A stretch of DNA of 64,000 nt. Source: Tolypeutes matacus (lineage: Eukaryota; Chordata; Mammalia; Cingulata; Chlamyphoridae). Both the position numbers and the translations under genes were made by a program. Shown piece after piece: positions 1 to 10,850 of this stretch. The DNA lies in contig JAKSZT010054307.1 of assembly GCA_026826555.1 (NCBI GenBank), positions 1,077,122 through 1,141,121 on the forward strand, read 5' to 3'. The notes under the pieces were generated by a model. That model had not been told where the DNA came from, did no database searches, and worked only from the letters and a program-made list of their open reading frames with translations. Numbering within the stretch: the first letter of the stretch is position 1; each line of letters starts with the position of its first letter.

Positions 1-359
1 TGTTTGAACATCTGTGATTAGTTTTCTCAATTCCTTTATGTCAGCTGGAGGCTTAGTTTGTTCCTTCTACTGGGCCATATCTTCCTGTTTCTTTGTATGG
101 GTTGAATTTTTTGTTGGTGTCTTTGCATCTGATTTACTGGATGCATTTTTTCTGGGCTCAGTTTCTCTTTTTAGTCTGAGGCTTTCTATTTGGCTTTGTG
201 CTACAGCTTCTCTTTGATACTTAGTTCAACTTAATTTGGAATTTTATAGTGGCTTATGTTTAGCCAATCTGAATTTTTTCAGTTCTTTTTCACCTGTTTC
301 TTGCCCTTTATCTCTTGCTGGTTGCAGAGTAGAAGCAAAGAATGCAGTTGGTATTGTAA

Positions 360-2040
360 GCCATGGATGCTGAAGCTGCGCATGTTGTCCAAGGAACCAA
401 TGAAGCTTCTCCCACCTTTCTCCCCTGCTAGGGGTAGGGATGGAGCTGCAGCCATGTACAGTAATCCAAGCTGTGCAGGCCAAGAACATCTGTAGTTGTC
501 CAGAGAGACTGATGAAACTCCATGCCCCTTCCTCCCCTGTCTGTGGTGGGGATGGAGCTACAGGTGTGGGCAGCAAATTAAGGCATGTGGGTCAAAACTG
601 ACTGCAATTGCCCACATAGACTAGTGAAGCACCAGCCTAGGGGCAGGAATAGAGTTATAGGTGTGCACAGTAATGTATTCTGTGCAGGCTGAAAGTAACT
701 GCCGCTGCCTGGAGAGGGTGAGGGAGTGCTGTCCCTCCTGCTCTTCCAAGGGGAGGGATGGAGCCACAAATGTGTCCAACAATCTAGTCCATGCAGGCCA
801 AAAGCAACTGCAGTTGCCCAGAAAGGCTGAGGGAACACTATCCCTCCTCCACCCTGTTGGGGGCAGGTATAGAGACACAGATGTGTCTGACAGTTTAGTC
901 CATGTGGGCTGACAGTAGCTGCAGTTGCCTAGACAGGCTGAGGGAGCATTGTCCCTTGCACCCTGTCAGAGGTGGTGTATTAGTCAGCCAAAGGGGTGCT
1001 GATGCAAAATACCAGAAATCTGTTGGTCTTTATAAAAGGTATTTATTTTGGGTAGAAGCTTACAGTTACCAGGCCATAAAGCATAAGTTTCTTCCTTCAC
1101 CAAAGTCTATGGCCATATGTTGGAGGAAGACAGCTGCCAATGTTTGACAGGGTTCAGGCTTCTTGGGTTCTTCTCTTCCCAGGGCTCCATTTCTCTCTAG
1201 GCTTAGTTCCTCTGTTTCCTCCACAAGGTCAGCTGTAGACTATGAGGTTCTCTAGGCTTTGCCTTGCTCCACTAGGCCAGCTGTGAACTGTCAGGCAAAC
1301 TGCTCATCTCTTTCCCTGGGGCCTTCTCTCCTTCCTCACGACCAAGCTCTTCTGTGTGCTTGCTTCCCCGGGCTCCAGCATTCAAACTCTGCATCAGAAC
1401 TCCAACATCATAAACTCCAAACAACTCCTCTGCTCTGCCATGTAGTTTTATCTCCAAGTTCCCGCCCACCAAGGGGTAGGGATTCAACGTCCTACTGAGT
1501 GGCCCAATCAAAGCCCTAATCATAATTTAATCATTCCCAGAGGAATAGACCAGTTTACAAGCATAATCCAATATCTATTTTTGGAATTCATAAATAATGC
1601 CAAACTGCTACAGGTGGGGATGGAGCCACAGGAGTAAACATTAATCTAGTCCATGTGGTCCAAAAATGGCTGCAGTTGCCTGGTGAGGCTGAGGGAACAT
1701 TATCCCTCTTCCTCCCTGTCCAGGAGCCACAGTTGTGTCCAACTATCTAGTCCATGCAACCTGAAAGCAGCTGCAGTTGCCCAGACAGGCTGAGGGAGCA
1801 CTGTCCCTCCTCCTCCCTGTCAGGGGTGGGATGGAGTCACAGATGTGTCTACCATCTAGTCCAAAGGTGCCTGCAGAGCCTGAGGAAACACTTACCTCCC
1901 TCCTGTCCTATTGAGGGTGAAGATCGAGCCACAGGTGCTCAGCAATCTAGTCTGTGCAGGCCGAACATGACTACAGTTGCCCAGAGAGGCTGGTACAGGA
2001 CCCCCAGCTTCCTCTTTGCTGGAGGTGGGGCTGGCACCTA
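360..2040 (-). repeat. Array of about nine ~106-base monomers in the L1 5' UTR
   Basis: The core GTCCATGCAGGCC...CTGCAGTTGCCCAGA.AGGCTGAGGGA.CA recurs with starts near 469, 582, 678, 787, 898, 1,647, 1,750, 1,859 and 1,950. Spacing is 91-113 bases (107 for the 898-1,647 step once the inserted LTR is removed). Units differ by roughly 15-30%. Each holds a GGGGATGGAGCCACAG-like spacer. Monomeric 5' UTRs are known as promoters in some mouse L1 families; here that role is inference. Confidence 0.8.
976..1612 (-). mobile_element. Solo ERVL/MaLR-type LTR inside the monomer array
   Basis: The copy has TG...CA ends, a perfect 5-base target duplication GGTGG (971-975 and 1,613-1,617) and an AATAAA-type signal on its minus strand near its 3' end. 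Removing it restores an uninterrupted monomer. A related, more worn copy lies at 58,030-58,565. Confidence 0.8.
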
Positions 2041-2570
2041 GGCTAGGGAAGCAGTCCAACCTGGGTGGAAAGAAACCAGTCCCTACTGTCACTGTGATTT
2101 TTAATCAGCCCCACTTCCCCTCATCTTGGGGGTGGAGTTAAAATGGAGGCTACCAGCCTCTTTCTGACTTAGACAGGGTCAAAATTTGGCTGTTCTTAGG
2201 AATGGACTTTCACCAGCTGAATTTACTAATCAGTAGCTGAAGTTGGTGCCTAACTGTCTCTTCCTCCCCCAATTTTGGGAAATAGAGCTTCCAACTTCAT
2301 CCAGGGAATAGCTCCCAAGGTGTCTGCACTGCCAGCAGAGGATAAGTACCGGCCTCCATGATGTGGAGTGCTTTACTCACAAATCTTCACTGCATATGGG
2401 CAGTCTCCTTCTTCTATTCTTCCAAGGATGTTGCAGGAAGCTCTTCTGGCCCCCTGGTCCCCCCTGAACAGGTTATTTAAGTAGTAATGGGTGATTAATA
2501 ATTGCACTGTAGGATGAGCTGGCTCTTGGAGCTCCTTATTCTGCTGCCTTCTTGTCCCTCCCTCCAAGCT

Positions 2571-3330
2571 ATGAGCTTACACTTATCACATTAGCAAAGA
2601 GCAAAAACTTCAATAATCACTGGGTTGCACTGCCAAGTTTTGAGTTATATCTCTCAACTCTAAACCTACCCTTCTAAACTTTTCTGATGCTAGGGCTGGG
2701 ACTCTGCAAACCACATTTCTGCTTTGCCCTCTGATTCCTTGGTAGGCTTTGCCAATGAGGATGCTAGAGGGAAAATCAAAGTCTGAAAGTGGAAGAAGGA
2801 CCTTGTGCCTCCCTGACTGCTTCCTGTTCCTGTCAGCATCAACTCAGCAGTTTCTCCCTGCTGTACCAGCACTTTCCCATTGCAGTGCATGAATCCCATT
2901 TGCAGTTTTTCCAGCCACTTGAAAAGTCAACCTTATTGTTACTTTTCAAAGATCCCTCCCTAGCCAACCAATGCTTCCCCTCAGAGGTCCAGGTCCCAGC
3001 CCCATAGTCTCAGCCTCCTCGAAGCCTACCAGCACCAGGTGTACAATTTCCCATCCTTAGAGATCTGAGTGTCAGCACTGCGGGACCCCTCCTCTAAACT
3101 CCTAAGTTTTAAGCATCTCAACCTCTTCACTTGTTTCCCCCAATCCTAGCAACGGCTGCTGCTTGCTGTAATTGCTCTCTCCCTGATACCTTGGTTTTCT
3201 CTTCTTGCCATGATTCTCTTCTTAACAACTTTATACTTCATACAATATGTATAAGTTTCATTCTTTATGTGAAACAGCCTTGAGTGATTGGTATGGTTTC
3301 TGATTAGATCCTCACTGACACAGTGGCTAA
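2571..3330. other. Unassigned sequence, possibly LTR-derived
   Basis: No gene is recognised. The stretch near 3,190-3,320, ending TTTCTGATTAGATCCTCACTGACACA, has the look of the 3' end of an old MaLR-type LTR, but I cannot fix limits. Confidence 0.3.
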
Positions 3331-3970
3331 AGTTAAGAAGAAACAGACAAGCTCATACATTATTGGAGGGAGCGTTAATTCATTCAAACTCAAGAAGGGC
3401 AATTTGGCTGACTATTGACCAACAACTTCACTTCTAGGAATTTGTCTTACAGATTTACTTATATGCATATGAAATACTGTGTATAAAAGGAAATACATGG
3501 CAGGGCTGCTGGAGGATAATATTTGGAATGTATAACAATGATTTTGGAAGTAGATGAGGATTGTGGTTAATGACATAAATACAGGAATGTTCTTCTACTA
3601 CAAGGTGTTAAGAATATGATGAGGGAGCGGATGTGGCTCAAGCGTTGATCACCTGGCTTCCATACGGGAGGTCCTGGGTTCGATTCCTGGTGCCTCCTGA
3701 AAAAACAAGAAAACAAACAACAAGCAAAACAAATGAGAAAACCAACTCAGGGAAGCCAATGTAGCTCAGTGGTTGAGCACCGGCTTCCCACATTCAAGGT
3801 CCCAGGTTCAGTCTCCAACCCCTATATCTCAAAAAAAAAATGAATGTGATGAAACATGGGGAAAACATAACTAATGTAGTTTATAGACTATAGTTAGCAA
3901 CAACATTGTAATGTTTTTGTAGCAAAAGCAAAGAAGGTACTCTATTACACTAAAGGTAGAAACAAAAACA
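3330..3970 (+). mobile_element. L1 3' end (end of ORF2 and 3' UTR) interrupted by a SINE
   Basis: The words around 3,530-3,610 and 3,842-3,960 (GATGAGGATTGTGGTTAATG, then a TATAGACTATAGTTAGCAAC-like part) match in order the L1 3' UTR at 54,450-54,610. The SINE at 3,623-3,841 separates the two halves. Confidence 0.65.
3623..3841 (+). mobile_element. Dimeric DAS-type SINE
   Basis: Two tRNA-like heads sit in tandem (3,623-3,700 and 3,749-3,830), each with a box A-like TGGCTCAAGCG or TAGCTCAGTGG and a box B-like GGTTCGATTCC or GGTTCAGTCTCC. They are joined by an A-rich linker. Flanking 11-base near-duplication GAATATGATGA / GAATGTGATGA (3,612 and 3,842). Confidence 0.8.
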
Positions 3971-4230
3971 TTTTTTTCTCTTCATTTCTGTCATTAATAA
4001 GGAGACCTTGACTATGTCATTTAACTATAATCTGTGTTCACCTATGTATCTTTCTGAACACCAGAGGAACAATTTAGTAGTTAGAATTAAATGAGATAAA
4101 AGTGCCTACACAGAATTTTTAGGAGTAATGCTTCCAGAACTTGTTGAGTTGCCTTTTACTGTTATTTTATATTTTTAATTTGAAATAAAGTTTAAATAAT
4201 TTTTTTTAAATGGAAATTCATGGTACCTTT
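3971..4230. other. Unassigned AT-rich sequence
   Basis: I see no coding or repeat signal that I can name. Confidence 0.3.
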
Positions 4231-4615
4231 TGTTTTTAAAGATAAACAATTGGAGGGGAAATTTTAAAATCACCAATAAAAGACTGGATAAATAAATTAC
4301 AGTGAAACATTATGCAAAAATGAAAAATAATTTTATAAAGCTCTATACTGTACCATTTGGAATGATCCCCAAGATATATTTTAAGTGCAAAAGGAAACCA
4401 TGTGTTTGTAAGCTTCTGCTTGCCTTTAGAAATTTAAAAACAATATATTTGTGAAAGGATAGACAATTTTGGGAGGTTACACAAGAAACTGAATGCCTGG
4501 GGAACAGGGATCAGAGAAAGACTTAATTTTACTTTATATGCTTTCAGACTTCTTGAATTTTGTAATATGTACATGTATTACCTACCAAAAAACATCTAAT
4601 GCAAAAATGAAAAAT
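4230..4615 (+). mobile_element. Old L1 (L1M-like) 3' end fragment
   Basis: The section from AGACTGGATAAATAAATTACAG to TTTTGTAATATGTACATGTATTACCTAC follows the usual order of old mammalian L1 3' ends. Confidence 0.5.
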
Positions 4616-5222
4616 ACCTAAAGGGAAAAAAGAAATAAAGAGGATTTTCCAGTTCAAAATTGCAAACTGTACAGAAATGTTTATCTGTTCTCTCTTCTAA
4701 GGCCACATTAAAAAGATGTTAAAAGAATAAAAATGATATAAACCCACAACAATGAAGAGAACAGGAGAGAAACTATTAGCAGTTGGAATGTTTCTAGATA
4801 TTTCTGGAAAAGGAAAAGTAGGTGAATTATTCTGAAGCTGGGCAAAGAAAACCATAGTCTGGAATTTATGAGGCGGGAAGGAGACTCTAGGGAAGACAGA
4901 GAAGATCTACCCAGCCTCCAAGACTGAGAACCACAGAGAGTGGGAACTAGGCATTGAAAAATGGGAGAATTAGCCAAAAGTTTGTTAACAGTATCAACCT
5001 CAGCAACCCTTCCCCCAATCCTTTGACCAGAATGGCTGGTGGATCAGTGTTTTCTTCCAGGCCAAAAATAGATTTTTTAAAGGGGGGTGCTTTTCTAAAT
5101 AAATTGAACAAAACAGGAAAAGGGAGCTGGGAATGGTGTTAGGAGGCAAAGCAGTGCCCTCCCAATTCTGTTATTTAGGGTTCCCCATATACTCACCTGA
5201 AAAGAAAGCCCACCACTGGACA

Positions 5223-5299
<77 letters not shown>

Positions 5300-5480
5300 G
5301 TTTTTCTACTACCTTATCATGATGCATAACCAAGGATCATTATGTATTTGCAGAAAGAATGCAGCATGTAAAAAAAAAAAAACCAACATTAATATAAGGA
5401 AGATGAGAAGTAACCCTGACGCAGCACAGATTATTTAGGAAAGGAAGAACTTAAAAAGAAAACTCTAATATTCTCAGAAA
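4616..5480. other. Unassigned sequence with a compound microsatellite
   Basis: No gene is recognised here apart from the (CT)n(CA)n run listed separately; the short frames over that run are low-complexity artefacts. Part may belong to the HAL1-like element that follows. Confidence 0.3.
5225..5296 (+). repeat. (CT)n-(CA)n compound microsatellite
   Basis: About 19 CT units pass directly into about 17 CA units without interruption. Confidence 0.97.
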
Positions 5481-7470
5481 TTATAATCTCATATAATGAA
5501 AAGAGGGTACTATGAAAAAGGTGCAATCAGAGAACAAATGAAGGCACTTGGAAATAAAAATATTTAGTTGTCAAACTAAATGATTAATAAAGAATTAAAA
5601 TATAAAATGAAGAAAATCTCTCTGAAAATAGAACTTAAAGGCAAAAAGAGAGAAATTTTTAAAAAGCATAAGATCCACCCAGAAATTCCAATACTCAACC
5701 AATAGGAATTTTAGAAAGAGGAAACAGAGTGGGTAATAAAAGATATAATATAAGAATTTCCCAGAGTTAAGTAAACAAGTTTTCAGACTGAGATGGTCCA
5801 CTAAGCACCAAAGAAATGAAAGGAAGAAAAAAACCCACATTTCGTCCCAAATTTTTGAAATTTCAGAAGAGCAAGGATAAAAAGAAAATTCTAAAATTTA
5901 CTGAGAGGAAAAATCAGTTCACTAAATAATGAGAAGCAGATTGAATCAGACTTGGCAAATCAGTGTAAAGAGAAAGCCCTCCAAAGTAATAAAGCAAAAA
6001 ATATTTTCAATTTAGAAATCAATAGCCAAGCTATCACTCCATTGTGAAAGCAGAATAAAGACATTGTCAGATATGTAAGGGCCCAGAGCACTTATGTGAC
6101 TTGTACATTTTTCAGGAAATTACTTTAAGACATGCTTTATCAAATTTAAGAAGTAAACCAAAAAAGAGAAAGATATGTGATCAAAGAAACTGGAAATCCA
6201 GCCTAGGAAGATGGTGAAGGGAAGTCTCCAATGACATCCCTTCAGCAAACCTGAAGAACAATCAGCCCAAGTTAGAAAAGAAGGACAGTTGGCTCCAAAA
6301 AGAAGCTATCAGTATGCTGGAGTGGGGTGGGGGGAGTAAAAGGAAACCTTTGATTTGGTAGTACCCTTACTCCTATAACAACAGGCAATGCAAGAAATTT
6401 TTTTTAATGAGGGGGATTAGACAGTCCAAGGAACAGAAAAATAAAGAAGAGCTTGAAGGGAAATATAATCATAGCACATCATTTGGCTCTGGGGTGAACA
6501 TTAATCCCATGATCATAATAATGTAAACACTCTGGAGTCTCAACTTTTAGAATCAATCTGCAAATAAAGCACATATTTTTATGATGCTAAGAATAAATGT
6601 AAGTCCCAAAAATGCCCCCAAATTACCCTTGGAAATTATCCTGAATAGCATTGCAATGACAGATACAAGCCATTGTATATCTTGTAATAACTTGCAGAAA
6701 TGTGAGGGAGAGAGTGTAAACTACAATGTAAACTATAACCCATGCTTAGTGGCAATGCTCCAAGATGAGGTCATCAATTGTGGCAAATGTACCGCACTAA
6801 TGAAGGATGTTGATGTGGGAAAATGTGGGAGGGCTAGGGAGCGGGGCATATGGGAATTCCCTATATTTTTTAGGTAACATTTATGTAATCTAAGTTTCTT
6901 TTAAAAATAAAAATAAAAAAGTATATTTTTAAAAAAAGAATAAATGTAAGCACTATTAGATTTGTCTATCTAAAAATATAAAAGATAGAAGAAAGTAAAA
7001 AGAGGAGGAAAGAGGTGAAAGGAAGTATAAGGACATTAATTTTTCTCATTCTGTAAAATGAAACTATGGAGTAAAGAGACATGTCAATAGTATCTCATGT
7101 AGTAACTCTGTCTAGAATTAAAGCAGAGTTATAAAGTAACCAGTAGACCAATTAAAATGGTGATATACCTTCATTTGGAGGGTATGGAAGGGGATGTGGC
7201 AAAGATGAGCTGATTCCACTTAGAACAGGAAATGTATAATAATGTCTAAAATTGAGAAAATAAGAAATAACAATGTAGAATTTTTTAGAGAAATGGAGAC
7301 CACCTCCAGAAGGACTAAAACCAGAAATAGTAAAAATGTTTAAAGTGATTAGCTCTACCCATGGGTAAAATGGTGGGACAAGAGACTTTTGCTTTTCCTT
7401 ATAAGCACATCTGCACTATTTCATCTTTTAATTACAAGAATATATTGCTTGGATGAAAAGGTAAATCCAC
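5480..7470 (+). mobile_element. HAL1/L1M-like element remains, interrupted by a younger L1 end
   Basis: The A-rich text around 5,530-6,350 (for example GAAAGCAGAATAAAGACATT followed by GTCAGATATGTAAGG) follows the ORF1-proximal part of HAL1-type half-L1 elements. The 7,330-7,470 section looks like an old L1 3' end. The element at 6,604-6,935 splits it. Limits are approximate. Confidence 0.5.
6604..6935 (+). mobile_element. 5'-truncated L1, 3' UTR only, with 15-base target duplication
   Basis: The 332-base insert shares its order of words (ATGTACCGCACTAATG, GGAAAATG..GGAGGG, CATATGGGAATTCC) with the L1 3' UTR at 19,860-19,950 and ends in an A-rich tail. AAGAATAAATGTAAG occurs exactly on both sides (6,589-6,603 and 6,936-6,950). 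Confidence 0.8.
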
Positions 7471-7754
7471 CCATAAAAATTTAAAGGAAGTGTTACTTCA
7501 CGTATTGGTGAGGTCTTGAACATTAAGGTTTCAAATAGATGTGGAAACTGTAAACAGGACCAATAAATAGCTTATGAGATTATCTGGACAACCGTTTTCT
7601 TTGAAGTTCTCAGTATAGAAGGTGTTCTCAGAAAGAAGACTGCATAACTGGGAAGCTATATTAAATTTCCTAGCAACTCACAGATAAAGTGGCTCTTTCC
7701 ATCCCCAAAATGTTAGTGAGTTAAGAGCGAAAAAAATACTGAACAGGATATGAG

Positions 7755-7905
7755 AAGACCTGGATTTGATTCTCACATCTGAATCTAATTTACCATATGA
7801 TGTTTAGAAAATCAGTGTTCCTCTCTGGGCCTCAGCAAACTCCTCTGCAAAATGAGAGGGTCTCAGAGGAAGTGAAACCACCCCCAAAGGGCCATTGTGA
7901 ACATT
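7755..7905 (+). mobile_element. MIR SINE fragment
   Basis: The order CCTGGATTTGATTCTC, CTCTCTGGGCCTCAG and CTGCAAAATGAGAGG is that of the MIR core and 3' region. Confidence 0.75.
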
Positions 7906-8640
7906 TGTGGGGGGGAGTTTTGATTATCACAATGATTAGGGACACTCGAGTTAGATGGCAGGAGCCAGGATGCTCTAAGTCATGCAATGCTTGGGACAGC
8001 CCTGCACAGCAAAATTGTCCCTTATGACTTGAAAATGCCCTCTTAGACTTTCACGTAGTTTAAAATAATACTATATTCATAATTACCCAAGCCTCCTATT
8101 TCCCTCTGTTTGTTTAGCATGTAAACACAAAATATATTTTACAGGATCTTAACCTAACCTGGATTTTCCAGGAATGCAGCTACCATGTAAATTGAGAGAA
8201 GACTTTACTTTGTTTGGGTCAGAATTTTACCAAGAAATTTTCACCAGGTCAGATAAATCACATGACCAAAGCTACTTGGTCTCTGAGTTAGCAAAACTTA
8301 CCAGGTACATCAGGCGCATCCGTGGTTGTTGCATTCATAGCATTTCTACTTACAGAATTGTATGCATCAGACCTTGAAATGAGTAATATTTTATCATAAA
8401 TTCCTTTCTTTTCTTTTCTTTTCCATATTGTAGTTTGAACATTCTACTGATTTTTTAATTTCTGAGGTTGTTGGTTATATTATCCATGGGGTTCATTTCA
8501 GGATAATGAGGGGGATGTTTAAGTAATTGTCATATAAAAAGAACATTGCATCTGATAAAACTGAAATCTATTTATATGGATAGTTTCTAAAATTCCACAC
8601 ACATGGGAGGTGGGGGGGGCGGTGCTCTCTTGGCCCAAGA
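7906..8640. other. Unassigned sequence
   Basis: No gene or named repeat was recognised; a short G-run lies at 8,609-8,620. Confidence 0.3.
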
Positions 8641-9405
8641 AAATGTCTTCAGTCCAGACCTTAGCTTCTATGATTCTGCCTTTGAAGTCCTTTTTCCTTC
8701 ATTCTGTCCCTTTTCTGTCCCTTTTAGTCCAGGCTGGCAGATGTTCCATTCATAAGGATCTTGCAAAAACGTGTTAGTTTCACATGCAGCACACAGGGGC
8801 CCCAAACCATCAGACAGTAAGACATTCCACAGACCCTTCCTGCATTTCCAATCCTGACATGCAAGGAAATGGCTGACTGGTTCCATGTTTGGTTATATCC
8901 TCACACGAGGCACTCTTCTCTGGGGATTCGCTCTCCGGAAACTCAGAATTTCCCAAACCATCAATTTCTGGTTTCTTTGTGCCCAGTAGTTCAGTTCTCA
9001 ACTTATCTCTTTCCTCTAGCATTTTACTATAACCTGCAAGGAGAAGCCAGGCCACACTTTCTACATTTAGTTTAGAAATCTCAGCTAAATATCCAAGCTC
9101 TTCACCTTCAAATTCTGCCTTCCATCCAATATTAGGACTCAATTTTGCTAAATTCTCTGCCCTTTTAAAACAAGGGTCACCTTTCCTCCCGTTTGAAATG
9201 ACACATTCATCATTTCTATCTAAGGCTTCATCAGAAGTAACTTTAGGGTCAATATTTCTACCAACAGTCTGTTCAAAACAATCTAGGCCTTTTCTGTCAA
9301 GCATCTCACAATTCTTCCCTAATCTTCTCCTTACCCATTTACAAAGCTGTTCCCATATTTTTGGTATTTTCAATAGCAGCATCCCACTTTCTTGGTACCA
9401 AAATT
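8640..9405 (-). mobile_element. MaLR (ERVL-related) internal region with a 190-codon open frame
   Basis: Directly after the LTR, reading the minus strand, comes a TGGTACCAAGAAAGTGGG primer-binding-like site and then an open frame (9,382 to 8,810). Its layout resembles the start of the MaLR/THE1 internal sequence, where only a vestigial gag-like segment is expected. The frame is free of stops for 190 codons, which is longer than usual for such copies. No pol or envelope region follows, and the second LTR is not seen. Function is unknown and probably none. Confidence 0.65.
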
Positions 9406-9906
9406 TGTTTTAATTTGCTAGGCTGCTGGAATGCAATATACAAGAAATGAGGTGGTTTGGGGGGATTTATTTGCTTGTGAGCTTACAGTTCTGAGGCCAT
9501 GAAAAAGTCCAAATCAAGGCATCATCAGGCAATACTTTCTCCCCAAAGATCAGCTGCCAGTAATCCTGGACTCTGCTGTCATATGGCAGGGCACATGCAG
9601 CATCTGCTGGTTTCTCCTTTCTTCTCTGGGTTTTCTTGCTTTGGCTTCTGGATTCCTCTGGCTTTCTCTCTTCTGTGGCTTTTCTCTCTGGGTTTCTCTC
9701 TCCATATTCATCCTGTTTGTATAGGGCTCCAGTAAGAGGATTAAGTCCCAAACTTGAGAAAAGTATATTTAAAAATTAAGGTGAAAAAAAACCCACCCTG
9801 GGCCATGCCCTACTGAAGTCCCACTTACAGTAGGTTTACACCCACATGAATGGATTAGCTTTAGGAATATAATTTTCTGGGGTTCATCCAGCATCAAGCC
9901 ATCACA
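9406..9906 (-). mobile_element. MaLR-type LTR, 5' LTR of the preceding element
   Basis: The 501-base sequence has TG...CA ends on its own strand and the general MaLR layout (in reverse, a GCTAGGCTGCTGGAATGCAA start and a long pyrimidine-rich middle). It abuts the internal region at 9,405. Confidence 0.75.
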
Positions 9907-10189
9907 ATGAGTTATTAGGGACTCCAGAGCTCTGAGTCTGGGCAGCCACTGAAAACCTAAGAATGTCTAATTTCATAAATATTTCTTAAACATAAATCTT
10001 AACTCACAGAATCTTTCCCAAGGAAATAAAGCAAAATAATAGGGCAACATTATATTCAAATATATTAAATGTAGAATTAATTAAAATTGTGAGAAGAGGA
10101 AAACATCCTAAATATCTTATCCATAGGTTACCCAGAAACCAGGAAGCCTTCCTTTACTCCACCTTCTCCTTCACCTTCTCTTTCTGTCC
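9907..10189. other. Unassigned sequence
   Basis: No recognisable gene or repeat. Confidence 0.3.
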
Positions 10190-10640
10190 ATTAGCTTTAG
10201 CGTCTTTCCTTTTCTCTCCATCCCCATCAATACTAACCTAGTCTAGGTCATCACTGTCTCTACCCTTAATTGTTAAAACCAGCTCCTGGCTCATTTATCC
10301 TGACTGCACTCCTGTTCCCTTATAATCTCTTCTCAGCCCTCTAGCCAGAGTGATCATTCCCTAATGAAAGTTTGATCATATCACTGTACACCTAAAATAC
10401 TTCAGTAGCTTTCTACTGCCCTCAGAGCAAAGTCTAAACTTTTTTAAATGCCCACAAGTCCCTTGAGAATCTGACCCTACAGAACTCTCCAACCTCATCT
10501 CCCTCCATCCCTCTTGCTCAGTCTCCATGTTCCAGCCATATTGAACTTTCTGTCTCAGGTGTTCTATGATCTCTTTGCCTCTGGACTTTTACACATACCA
10601 TTTCCTCTGTCTGGAATACCCACCCCACTACCCCTGCCCC

Positions 10641-10681
<41 letters not shown>

Positions 10682-10850
10682 CTCCTAAATTTGACTAACT
10701 TCTATGGATCTTTAGGTCTCGACTTAGATTGGATTTCGTCCAGGAAATCTCCCCCACTTCTGAGAGCTGGGTCAGAAGTCTCACCTCTGTGCTTCCCCAG
10801 TACCCCACTCTTCCACATTGCTTAAAAGTGAATTATTTGGTTTTGTTTTT
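10190..10850 (+). mobile_element. L2 LINE fragment
   Basis: The order AGCCAGAGTGATCATTCCC, AGTAGCTTTCTACTGCCCTC, CTTTGCCTCTGGACTTTTAC and CCTCTGTCTGGAATACCCA is typical of the L2 3' half. A CA repeat interrupts it. Confidence 0.8.
10644..10681 (+). repeat. (CA)n microsatellite
   Basis: About 19 uninterrupted CA units lie inside the L2 fragment. Confidence 0.97.

Larger units (their letters stand above)
1..2570 (-). mobile_element. L1 LINE, 5' part (5' UTR and beginning of ORF1 region), minus strand
   Basis: Read on the minus strand, the element begins near 2,567 with a GGGACAAGAAGGCAGCAGAA head, the kind of purine-rich start followed by GGAGCTCC that mammalian L1 5' UTRs carry. It continues through a long GC-richer 5' UTR to an A-rich section at 1-240 that resembles the L1 region leading into ORF1. 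The rest lies beyond the left edge. The 5' UTR contains a tandem monomer array and a later LTR insertion (976-1,612). Confidence 0.7.

Noticed and set aside
5225..5296. CRISPR array or functional tandem repeat
   Set aside because: A simple dinucleotide repeat in a mammalian genome; no spacer structure.
5095..5438. Open frames of 66 and 101 codons over the (CT)n(CA)n repeat
   Set aside because: The translations are runs of Ser-Leu, Thr-His or Cys-Val from the microsatellite.
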